DNA of 64,000 bases. Origin: JACCXG01 sp963785755. GTDB lineage: Bacteria > Acidobacteriota > Vicinamibacteria > Vicinamibacterales > 2-12-FULL-66-21. A program made the position numbers and the translations under genes. Below, piece after piece: positions 15,785-24,316 of this stretch; the first letter of the stretch is position 1, and the number at the start of each line of letters is the position of its first letter. The stretch is taken from contig CAWAXG010000050.1 in NCBI GenBank assembly GCA_963785755.1, positions 186,001-250,000 of the forward strand, read 5' to 3'. A model generated the notes under the pieces. The model ran no database searches and was not told where the DNA came from. It saw only the letters and a list, made by a program, of their open reading frames with translations.

Positions 15785-17989
15785 TGCTGTCGCTCATTCC
15801 GTTCCTGCCGTTCGTCGGATTCCTGGTCAACGCGACCGTCGGACGGCGGATGCCGAAGTCCGTGTCGGGCGGCATCGCGTGCCTGGCGATCATCGGATCG
15901 TTCGTCATCTCGGTCATGTCGGTGTCGGCGTGGATGGCGGCTCACACGCCGTTCGTGGAGCAGACGGCCTTCAACTGGATGACATCCGGCGAGCTCCACG
16001 TGCCGTTCACGTTCCGGCTGGATCCGCTGGCCTCGCTGATGATCCTGGTCGTCACCGGGATCGGCTCGCTGATCCACATCTACTCGCTCGGCTACATGAC
16101 GGAGGAGACCGACAGCGAATACGCGCGCTACTTCTCCTACCTGAACCTGTTCGCCGCATTCATGCTCGTTCTCGTGCTTGGCGCGAGCTTCCCGGTGATG
16201 TTCGTCGGCTGGGAAGGGGTCGGGCTGTGCTCCTACCTGCTGATCGGGTTCTGGTTCAAGAAGCGATCGGCGGCCGATGCCGGCAAGAAGGCCTTCATCG
16301 TCAACCGCATCGGCGATTTCGGGTTCATCCTCGGGATGCTGCTGCTGTTCGTGACGTTCGGGACGCTGGATTTCCAGGGCGTGGCCGCGGCGGCAGCGGC
16401 CCGCGCGCCCGAGACCGGCGCCATGGGCATCATGACGATCGCAACCCTGTTGCTCTTCGTCGGCGCGACCGGCAAATCCGCGCAGATCCCGCTTTACGTC
16501 TGGCTGCCCGACGCCATGGAAGGGCCGACGCCGGTCTCCGCACTGATTCACGCGGCGACGATGGTGACCGCCGGCGTCTACATGATCGGGCGCAACGCCG
16601 TGCTCTTCGAGCATGCGCCGATGACGCTCGCCGTCGTGGCGTTCATCGGTGTCGCCACCGCGCTGATGGCCGGCACCATCGGTCTCGTGCAGAACGACAT
16701 CAAGCGCGTGCTGGCCTATTCCACGGTGTCTCAGCTGGGCTACATGTTCCTCGGCATGGGCGTGGGCGCCTATGCCGCCGGGATCTTCCACCTGTATACA
16801 CACGCGTTCTTCAAAGCGCTGCTGTTCCTCGGGTCGGGCGCCGTGATCCACGCCCTGGCCGGCGAGCAGGACATCAGGAACATGGGCGGGCTGAAGAAAT
16901 ACCTGCCGATCACTTACTGGACGTTCCTCATCGGCGCGCTGGCGATCGCCGGCGTTCCCGCACTGTCGGGCTTTTTCAGCAAGGACGAGATCCTCTTCAA
17001 GACCTTCACCAGCGCCGAGACCCCGGCCCACACGTTGCTGTGGGGAATCGGCATCGTGACGTCGCTGCTGACTGCCACCTATATGTTCCGGCTGGTTTTC
17101 CTTACCTTCCATGGCGAGCGGCGTCACGACGCGCCGGCGGCTGCGCATGCGGAAGAGGAGCCTGTGATCTCCGCCTGAAAGGCGGAAGCCGCGCAGACGG
17201 CAGCCACGCAGACGCACACGCGCACGGCACGCGGCCCCACTCTCAGCTCCCGTGGCTTCCGGCTTTAGCCGGAAGGACGCGGATGCCGGTGGCCACGGTC
17301 ATGGCCACGGCCACGGACATGGCGATCCGCACGAAGCGCCCTGGTCGATGGCCATTCCGCTGATCCTGCTCGCGGCGGGATCGGTGTTCGCCGGCTACAT
17401 CGGTGTGCCGCATGCGCTCGGCGGCAGCAATCGCATCGAGACGTTCCTCGCACCGTCGTTCGAGGTTCACGCGCCGGCCCCGGGGACGAGGGCGGTGGAG
17501 GCGATCCCGGCGCAGCCGGGGGTGCAGACGGTGGCCGAGCGGCAGGAAGTGCACGCTGCCCCGGGAGCGGAGGCAGCGCATGCCGATACCGGGACCGAAC
17601 TGATGCTGATGGCCGTGTCGAGCGGCATCGCGTTCGCGGGGATCGGGCTGGCGATGTACTTCTGGCTGAGCAACCGAGCGCGGGCGGCGGCGATGGCGGA
17701 TCGGTTCAGCACGATTCACCGGGTGCTGCTCGCCAAGTACTACGTCGACGAAATCTACGACGCGCTCATCGTCCAGCCGATCAAGACGCTGTCGACCGGT
17801 GCGCTGTGGAAGGGCGTGGATGCCGGCCTGATCGACGGGACCGTCAACGGCGTCGGGCTGGCCGTGAGCAATACGAGCAGCATGCTGCGCCGCATGCAGA
17901 CCGGCTCGATCCGGACCTACGCGTTCGCCCTGTTCGCCGGCGTCATCGCGATACTCGGTTACTACCTGATTCGCTCGGTTACGACCTGA
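15778..17989 (+). CDS. nuoL: NADH-quinone oxidoreductase subunit L, interrupted by a repeat insertion and two apparent 1-base deletions
   Basis: This is the distal antiporter-like proton pump. Residues 1-466 (15778-17178) hold the pump core, including SPMFVGWEGVGLCSYLLIGFW-type helix 5, the DAMEGPTPVSALIHAATMV signature and the KDEILFKTF loop. The C-terminal piece (17252-17989, another frame) has a His/Gly-rich linker, APWSMAIPLILLAAGSVFAGY, the long amphipathic helix region and the final membrane helix. Between them sits about 110 nt of palindromic repeat. Adding one T at about 17170 and one G at about 17275 makes a single 737-codon frame that reads straight through the repeat, so a working NuoL with a roughly 40-residue repeat-coded loop is plausible. 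Start 15778 or 15784 (TGATG with nuoK). Confidence 0.9.
17169..17277. repeat. Pair of palindromic (REP-like) elements inside nuoL
   Basis: Left element 17169-17188 is CTCCGCCTGAAAGGCGGAAG; right element 17252-17277 is GTGG, then the hairpin CTTCCGGCTTTAGCCGGAAG, then GA. The same outline GTGG-CTTCCG...CGGAAG-GA occurs between rplJ and rplL (56872-56897), so this is a dispersed family. Compared with that copy the left element lacks one T, which is exactly the base needed to keep nuoL in frame. Confidence 0.75.
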
Positions 17990-17999
17990 TTCGCTAACG

Positions 18000-19636
18000 A
18001 TGCTTCTTTCTCTCATCGTCTTTTTGCCGCTGGCGGGTGCGTTGCTGGTGCTGCTTGCCGGCGGGCGCGGCGATCGGCCCGACCGGGAGCCGCTCGTCCG
18101 CAACATCGCGCTCGTCGCCTCGCTGGTGACCTTCGCCGCGACGCTGTATCTGTGGGCCCAGTTCGATCCGTCGAGCGCCGCGTATCAGTTCGAGGAGCGT
18201 TATGCGTGGATGCCTAACTTCGGCATTCAGTACAACATCGGGATCGACGGGATCAGCCTGCTGCTGGTGGTGCTGACCGCCTTCCTGACGCCGCTCGCCC
18301 TGCTGTCGTCGTGGGAGTCGGTGCACAAGGGCGTCAAAGGCTTCTCGTTCTTCATCCTGGCGCTCGAGACCGCCATGCTCGGCGTGTTCGTCTCGATCGA
18401 TCTCTTCCTGTTCTACGTGTTCTGGGACGCGATGCTGATTCCGATGTACTTCCTCATCGGGATCTGGGGATACGAGCGGCGGATCTACGCGGCCGTGAAG
18501 TTCATCCTCTACACGATGGCCGGCAGCGTCCTGATGCTCGTCGCCATCATCGCGCTCGCCGTCGTCCACTCACAGACGTCAGCGACCGGGCTGCCGAGCT
18601 TCAATCTGGTCGATCTCTATGGCCTCGAGCTGACGCTCCGGTTCGAGGACTGGGCGTTCCTCGCCTTCGCCATCGCGTTCGCGATCAAAGTTCCGCTGTT
18701 CCCGTTCCACACCTGGCTGCCCGATGCGCACGTCGAGGCGCCGACCGCCGGGTCGATCATCCTGGCCGGCGTGCTGCTGAAGATGGGCACCTACGGCCTG
18801 CTGCGCTTTGCGTTCCCGCTGTTCCCGCGCGCGACTGCCGATTTCGCGCCCTGGCTCGCCGCGCTGGCGGTCATCGGCATCATCTACGGCGCCCTCGTCG
18901 CGATGGTGCAGCCGGACATGAAGAAGCTCGTGGCCTACTCGAGCGTCAGCCATCTCGGCTTCGTGGTGCTCGGCCTGTGCGCGCTGAACGTGCAGGGCGT
19001 GCAGGGGTCGGTGTATCAGATGCTGAACCACGGCGTCAGCACCGGCGGGCTGTTCATGATGGTGGGCATCCTCTCCGATCGCCGGCACACGCGATTGATC
19101 TCGGATACGGCGGGCTCAAGGCGGTGACGCCGCAGCTCGTGAGAGTGTTCCTGATCATCACGCTGGCCTCGATCGCGCTGCCGATGACCAACGGCTTCAT
19201 CGGCGAGTTCCTCATTCTGATCGGCGCCTTCAAGTGGAGCCCGAAGCTCGCCGCGTTCGCCGCCACCGGCGTGATTCTCTCCGCGGTCTACATGCTGTGG
19301 ATGTTCCAGCGCGTGAATTACGGGCCGATCACGAACGAACACAACCGGACACTGCCGGATCTGACGCCGCGCGAGTGGGTGATGGTCGCCCCGATCGTGG
19401 CGATGTCGATCTTCATGGGCGTGCTGCCGAACGTGTTCCTGCATCCGATGAGGCCCTCGGTGGATCTCGTCATCGAACGCATAACCGGCCAGTCGCCGGC
19501 GCAGGCAAAGGCGGGATCCACGCCCAGTTCCGAGCGCCAAGTTTCGAGCCCCGAGTCCCGACTCCCGAGTCCTGAGCCCCCAGTCCCGAGCCCCGAGTCC
19601 CGACAAACGCCCCAGTCCCGAGTCCCGAGTCCCTAG
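18000..19636 (+). CDS. nuoM: NADH-quinone oxidoreductase subunit M, with one missing base
   Basis: An antiporter-like proton pump subunit of about 545 residues. The first 375 codons (to 19127) include the conserved Glu and Lys helices, ERRIYAAVKFILYTMAGS, FHTWLPDAHVEAPTAGSIILAG and KKLVAYSSVSHLGFV. The rest continues in another frame: GGLKAVTPQLVRVFLIITLASIALPMTNGFIGEF. Adding one T after 19106 restores ISDYGGLKAV and joins the two. The last 45 codons run through a GAGTCCCGA-type low-complexity array and give a Ser/Pro-rich tail (SPESRLPSPEPP...) not expected in NuoM. 10 nt separate it from the nuoL stop. Confidence 0.92.
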
Positions 19637-19642
19637 CCCCGA
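19523..19642. repeat. Low-complexity array of CCCGAGT/GAGTCCCGA units
   Basis: About 120 nt made of 6-9-nt units (CCCGAGT, CCGAGTCCCGA, TCCTGAGCCCC), imperfectly repeated at least ten times. It fills the end of nuoM and the gap to nuoN. Units are too short and irregular for CRISPR. Two similar arrays built on other words lie at 25692-25766 (TTGAACCC) and in the CAACTCCCAA segments. Confidence 0.8.
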
Positions 19643-19644
19643 GT

Positions 19645-21078
19645 ATGACTGAATACGCTGCAGTGATTCCGTTGGTGATCGTCGCCCTGTCGGGCGCCTT
19701 TGCGATGCTGGCCGAGGCGTTCCGGCAGCCGGGCGAGCGCATGCCGATCGCGGGGCTGGGCCTGATTGGTCTGGTCGGCGCCGCCGTCGCCTCGACCTTC
19801 CTGTGGGACACCGACCGCATCAGCTTCGGCGTCATTCGCGCCGACAACTTCACGCTGTTCATCAACCTGATCCTGTGCGTCGTCGGCGTGCTGACGATGC
19901 TGTTTTCGAACGACGTGGTGGACCGGAATCATCTGCCGGCCGGGGAGTACTACGCGCTGACGCTGTTCGCCATCTGCGGCATGATGATGATGGCTGCCGC
20001 CACGGATCTGCTCGTCATCTTCGTCGCGCTCGAGATTCTCTCGCTCGCGGTGTATGTCCTCACCGGCATCCGCCGCAGCAGCGGCGCGGGCGCGGAAGCG
20101 GCGTTCAAGTATTTCCTGCTCGGATCGTTCTCCAGCGCGTTCTTCCTCTACGGGATCGCCTTCATCTATGCGGTCGCGGGGTCGACCCGTCTCGAACAGA
20201 TCAGCCTGGCGCTGTCGTCGCAGGGCGCGGGACCGCCGCCGACTCTGGCGGTGCTCGGCGTCGGCCTGCTCGCGGTGGGGTTCGCGTTCAAGGTGTCTGC
20301 CGTCCCGTTCCACATGTGGACACCCGACGCCTACGAAGGGGCGCCGACGATCGTGACCGCGTTCATGTCCACCGGCGTCAAGGCGGCGGCGTTCGCGTCG
20401 TTCGCGCGCGTGTTCCTGTCGCCGCTCGAGCCGCTCCAGGGGCAATGGGAGCCCGTGCTCTCGATCGTCGCCGGCGTCACGATGATCGTCGGCACGGTCG
20501 TCGGCGTGGTGCAGACCAACATCAAGCGGATGCTCGCCTACTCGAGCATCGCGCACGCGGGCTATCTGCTGCTCGGCATCATCGCCGCGAACCGCACCGG
20601 CAAGGCGGCGATTCTCTTCTATCTGCTCGTCTATGCCGTCAGCAATCTCGGCGCGCTCGGGATCGTCGCGCTGCTCGGCACGCCGGAGAACGAGCACGAC
20701 GAGCTTCGCGATTTCGCCGGCCTCTCGGAATCGCGGCCGGCACTCGCCGCGCTGATGCTGATCTTCCTGCTCTCGCTCGGCGGCATTCCGCCGACCGCCG
20801 GGTTCATCAGCAAGTGGTACATCTTCAATGCGGCCATCGAAGAACAGCACTACGCGCTGGCGATCATCGGCGTGCTGACCAGTGTCGTCTCGGTGTTCTT
20901 CTACCTGCGGATCGTCGTGATGATGTACTTCACGGAAGGTCCCGAAGTGCACCGCCCCCGCGTCCCGGCAACGGCCGTCGCCGGCCTGGCGCTCGCGACC
21001 ATCGCCGTCTTCTATCTTGGGGTGCTGCCGACGCAGATCCTGGAGCTCGCTCTGGAATCGATTTCGACGATCTTTTAG
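19645..21078 (+). CDS. nuoN: NADH-quinone oxidoreductase subunit N
   Basis: 477 residues, third antiporter-like subunit, about 14 hydrophobic segments. Signatures: LEILSLAVYVLTGIRR with the conserved Glu, AFKVSAVPFHMWTPDAYEGAPTIVTAFMST (Lys/Pro broken helix), and KRMLAYSSIAHAGYLLLG. It is the last gene of the complex I operon; the next gene starts 180 nt later behind its own promoter-like sequence. Confidence 0.96.
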   Translation: MTEYAAVIPLVIVALSGAFAMLAEAFRQPGERMPIAGLGLIGLVGAAVASTFLWDTDRISFGVIRADNFTLFINLILCVVGVLTMLFSNDVVDRNHLPAGEYYALTLFAICGMMMMAAATDLLVIFVALEILSLAVYVLTGIRRSSGAGAEAAFKYFLLGSFSSAFFLYGIAFIYAVAGSTRLEQISLALSSQGAGPPPTLAVLGVGLLAVGFAFKVSAVPFHMWTPDAYEGAPTIVTAFMSTGVKAAAFASFARVFLSPLEPLQGQWEPVLSIVAGVTMIVGTVVGVVQTNIKRMLAYSSIAHAGYLLLGIIAANRTGKAAILFYLLVYAVSNLGALGIVALLGTPENEHDELRDFAGLSESRPALAALMLIFLLSLGGIPPTAGFISKWYIFNAAIEEQHYALAIIGVLTSVVSVFFYLRIVVMMYFTEGPEVHRPRVPATAVAGLALATIAVFYLGVLPTQILELALESISTIF

Positions 21079-21128
21079 AAGGCACGAGGACTGTAGTTCC
21101 CACCACCGGATCACGATTGCGCTACCGC

Positions 21129-21142
21129 GACAGAATTCTGTC
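21129..21142. promoter_or_regulatory. 14-nt perfect palindrome GACAGAATTCTGTC
   Basis: A loopless perfect dyad in the gap between nuoN and nfeD, 66 nt upstream of the -35-like element at 21208. Loopless dyads of this kind often bind dimeric regulators, but no factor can be named, and chance cannot be excluded. Confidence 0.3.
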
Positions 21143-21207
21143 CTCCCTTACTCCCGTTTTTCCTGTTCAATACGACCTCCCCTTCGTGGACTTCCTGGTC
21201 GGCCCGT

Positions 21208-21237
21208 TTGACACAGTGCCACCCTCATCCATAGAGT
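21208..21237 (+). promoter_or_regulatory. Sigma-70-like promoter for nfeD-flotillin
   Basis: A perfect -35 TTGACA (21208-21213), an 18-nt spacer and TAGAGT (21232-21237, four of six consensus bases) end 20 nt before the ATG of nfeD. This fits an operon separate from nuo. Confidence 0.5.
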
Positions 21238-21257
21238 GAGCACACACTCACGAACCG

Positions 21258-21905
21258 ATGGACAACCTGCCTGGGTTGAATGCCTTCACCGTATTCCTCG
21301 TCATTGCCGCGGCCGGGCTGCTGTTTTTGATGATTTCGCTGTTTTTTGGCGAGATCTTCGAACACTTCGACGTCAGCCTCGACCACGACCTCGACCACGG
21401 CGGGCCGAGCTTCTTCAGCCCGCGGGTGATGAGCGTCTTTGTCACCGCGTTCGGCGGCGTCGGCGCGATCGCCAGCCACTACGGCCTGTCGCCGCTGGCG
21501 GCGTCCGGCATGGGGTTCGTCAGCGGGCTGGTGATGTCCTCGATCGTGCTGGTCTTCGCGCGGTTCCTCTATCGCCAGCAGGCATCGTCGGACGTGCGCT
21601 CCACCGATCTGGTCGGCCAGACCGCGCGCGTCGTCGTCGCCATCCCGGCCGGCGGCATCGGTCAGGTGCGATGCCGGATCGGCGAGGAGCTGGTCGACAA
21701 GATTGCGCGTACGCGGGATGGCGGCACGATTCCCGAGAATGCCGCTGTGCGGGTCGAGGACGTGCTCGGTGAAACTCTGATCGTGAAGCAGGCAGTAACG
21801 CCGCTGGGGGATCGTGATGCTGGACAACTTTCAATTCGAGACGCTGCTCCTGCCGCTCATTGCCCTCGCGGTCCTCATCGCGTTGGTCGTCGCGCGCCTA
21901 TCTGA
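21258..21905 (+). CDS. NfeD/YuaF-like membrane protein
   Basis: The N-terminus has one hydrophobic segment (LNAFTVFLVIAAAGLLFLMISLFFG), an acidic His-rich loop (DVSLDHDLDHGG), two more membrane segments near residues 55-100, and a C-terminal OB-like domain (DLVGQTARVVVAIPAGGIGQVRC...VRVEDVLGETLIV). This matches YuaF, the partner of flotillin FloT. The frame runs 90 nt into the flotillin gene. One missing G in the run at about 21800-21805 would give a stop at 21812-21814 overlapping the flotillin ATG (TGATG), so the real end is probably 21814 (about 185 residues) and the last 30 residues as read are spurious. Confidence 0.8.
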   Translation: MDNLPGLNAFTVFLVIAAAGLLFLMISLFFGEIFEHFDVSLDHDLDHGGPSFFSPRVMSVFVTAFGGVGAIASHYGLSPLAASGMGFVSGLVMSSIVLVFARFLYRQQASSDVRSTDLVGQTARVVVAIPAGGIGQVRCRIGEELVDKIARTRDGGTIPENAAVRVEDVLGETLIVKQAVTPLGDRDAGQLSIRDAAPAAHCPRGPHRVGRRAPI

Positions 21906-23421
21906 TCAGCCGCAACTACCTGAAGGTCTCGCCGAACGCCGTCGCGGTGCTGAGCGGCCGCAAGCGCAAGCTGCCGGACGGCCGCGTGGTCGGCTACCGG
22001 ATGGTTCGCGGCGGCGCGGCGCTGCGGATTCCCGTCCTCGAGAAAGTCGAGTACCTGCATCTCAACGTCATGACGATCCCGCTCGAGATCAAGCGGGCGT
22101 ATACGCTGAAGGGCGTGCCGGTGTCGGTCAAGGCGGTCGCCAACGTGAAGATCCGCGGCGATGAGACGTCGCTTCAGGCGGCGGCGGAACGGTTCCTCGG
22201 CATGACGCACGATCAGGTCCAGAAGGTCATCTTCCAGACGCTCGAAGGCCACCTGCGATCGATCCTCGGCACGCTGACCGTCGAGGAGGTCAACAGCGAT
22301 CGCCAGAGCTTCGCGCAGAAGCTGACCAGCGAGGCGGCCGCGGACCTCGAGAAGATGGGCATCGGCGTCGACGTGTTGACGATCCAGGAGATCAGCGACG
22401 AAGAGGAGTACCTGAACGCGCTCGGCAAGCGGCGGACCGCGGAAGTGAAGCGCGACGCGACGATCGGCGAGGCCGAGGCGCACCGCGACGCGAAGATCAA
22501 GTCGGCGCAGGCGATGCAGGAAGGCGAGCAGGCGAAGTTCCTGGCCGATGCCGAGATCGCCCAGGCGCAGCGCGACTTCATGATCCGTCAGGCGCAGTAC
22601 CAGGCGGAGATCGAAACGCAGAAAGCCAGGGCCGAGCAGGCGGGACCGCTCTCCGAGGCGACGGCGCGGCAGGCGGTCGTCGCCGAAGAGGTCAAGGATC
22701 GAGCGCACGCGGACGCAGGAATTGATCTCGGTGCAGGAGCAGGAAGTGCTGCGCAGGCAGAAGGAGCTCGAAGCCACCGTCATCAAGCCGGCGGAAGCGG
22801 ATCGCCAGGCGGCCATCGTGCGCGCCGAGGCCGTCGAAGCAGGCCGCGATTCTCGAGGCCGAAGGACGGCGCTCCGCGCTCATCGCGCTCGCCGAAGCGG
22901 AGCAGGAGAAGCTGCGGAAGGAAGGCGCCGGCCGCGCCGCGGCGGTCGAATCGGAAGGTCGAGCCGAGGCCGCGAAGATCGAGGCGATCGGGCTCGCCCA
23001 GGCGAAAGCGATCGAGGCGCAGGGCGTCGCCGAAGCGGCCGCGATTCTCCGCAAGGCCGAAGCGTGGAAGGAATTCAACGAGGCCGCTCGTCTGCAGACC
23101 GTGCTCGAGAAGCTGCCGGCGATCCTCACCGCGTCCAGCGGCATCTTCGGCGCCGTCGCGGCGCCGCTCGGCAACATCGACAAGCTGGTGGTGATCGATC
23201 AGGGTAACGGATCGCCCGATGGCGGCAGCTCGGGTCTGAGCCGTCTCGCGAAGACGAGTCCGACGGTCGTGTTCAATCTGCTGCAGCAGCTCGAAGCGCT
23301 TGGGTTGAACGTGCCGAGCCTCATGCAGCAGCTCGGCATTCAGCAAGGCAATGGTGCCGCGACCCCGGCGCCGGTCGAGACGCCTCGACCTCCGGGAACA
23401 TCCGATCGCCGATCTACGTAG
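21814..23421 (+). CDS. Flotillin-like protein (FloT/YuaG type), with three apparent frame breaks
   Basis: About 534 residues if three extra bases are removed. Segment 1, from ATG 21814, is a hydrophobic N-terminal anchor. From about 21897 the SPFH domain follows (RNYLKVSPNAVAVLSGRKRKL...IPLEIKRAYTLKGVPVSVKAVANVKI). From about 22697 (extra G in AAGGATC) and again from about 22838 comes a long Glu/Ala coiled coil (QEQEVLRRQKELEATV, then AAILEAEGRRSALIALAEAEQ), ending with the flotillin C-terminus LEKLPAILTASSGIFGAVA. Flotillins scaffold ordered membrane microdomains; pairing with NfeD is usual. With three breaks in one gene, true decay is possible, but conservation through all four pieces argues for assembly indels. 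Confidence 0.8.
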
Positions 23422-23479
23422 TCGCACCGGCCGGTTCGATTCGGCCATCGGGAACGCGGGCCATCGCGCCGGCGTAGAG

Positions 23480-24316
23480 ATGGATATGCCACTCCTGTCG
23501 GTGGACCGATCTGTGTCACATCAGCCGGATTCGCGAGCCTTTTCAGTGCATTCTCCTCGGTCGCAGGACGAACCGACCAGCCGCCGACTGCTCGTCGCGC
23601 GGCTGGCGCGGCAGCTGACTGAGGACAGCGCGCCGCGAATCCATCTCTGCATCATCATGATGGCGGCGGGGGGCGCCGCATTCCTTTCCTCCGTGCTGAT
23701 GCTCTGGTCCGGCAGTGAGGTTTTTCAGAGCATGACGCTCCGCTATCCGGCGGCTGCGCTGTGCGGATACCTCGCCTTCATCGCGCTGATCCGGTTGTGG
23801 ATTTCCGTCCATCGCCCGTCCGAAGGGTTCGACATCGACCCGACGTCAGACATCGCCGACGCCGTGGTCGGTGACTTCATTCCGCGAGCACCCGACGTTC
23901 CGCAGTCGCTGGAGCTCGAGTCGGCCCGGCCGCGAACGGAAGCCGGCGTCGGCCGGGCCGTCCGTGATTCGGTGCTCGATGCCGGCAGCGGCGGATGGGA
24001 TCTGGACGTTGGCGACTTCATCTGGCTGGTCGTCGCGGCAGCCTGTGCGATCGGCGGCCTGCTCGCGATCGGGTACGTGATCTATATCGCCCCGGTACTG
24101 CTCGCGGAGGTGGCGCTCGATGCGGCCATCATCTCTGCCTTGTACCGCCGGCTTCGCGCGGATGAAGCGGGCTACTGGCTCACGTCGGTGTTCACGCGCA
24201 CGTGGGTTCCCGCGCTCGTGCTCGTCGTTTTTGCGATCGGCGTCGGCTTCGCGCTGGAAATGATCGCGCCTGACGCGCGATCGATTGGCGGGGTCATCCG
24301 GACGCTCTCGAGCTGA
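23480..24316 (+). CDS. Uncharacterised membrane protein
   Basis: About 278 residues from ATG 23480; longer in-frame starts exist upstream but would read through the flotillin tail. Four hydrophobic segments are visible: near residues 58-82, 90-108, 185-215 and 245-268. A polar middle region (DIDPTSDIADAVVGDFIPRAP) separates the pairs. It shares no motif I recognise. It overlaps the 3' end of selA by 23 nt in convergent orientation. It could be the last gene of the nfeD-flotillin unit (59 nt gap). Confidence 0.55.
   Translation: MDMPLLSVDRSVSHQPDSRAFSVHSPRSQDEPTSRRLLVARLARQLTEDSAPRIHLCIIMMAAGGAAFLSSVLMLWSGSEVFQSMTLRYPAAALCGYLAFIALIRLWISVHRPSEGFDIDPTSDIADAVVGDFIPRAPDVPQSLELESARPRTEAGVGRAVRDSVLDAGSGGWDLDVGDFIWLVVAAACAIGGLLAIGYVIYIAPVLLAEVALDAAIISALYRRLRADEAGYWLTSVFTRTWVPALVLVVFAIGVGFALEMIAPDARSIGGVIRTLSS

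Noticed and set aside
17160..17290. nuoL as two separate genes with an intergenic repeat
   Set aside because: The C-terminal piece lacks its own convincing start and Shine-Dalgarno sequence, and the two parts together give exactly one complete NuoL; an insertion plus small indels explains it better.
18000..23421. Programmed ribosomal frameshifting in nuoM and flotillin
   Set aside because: No slippery heptamer or downstream pseudoknot is evident at the breaks, directions differ (+1 and -1), and many unrelated genes in the window show the same problem.
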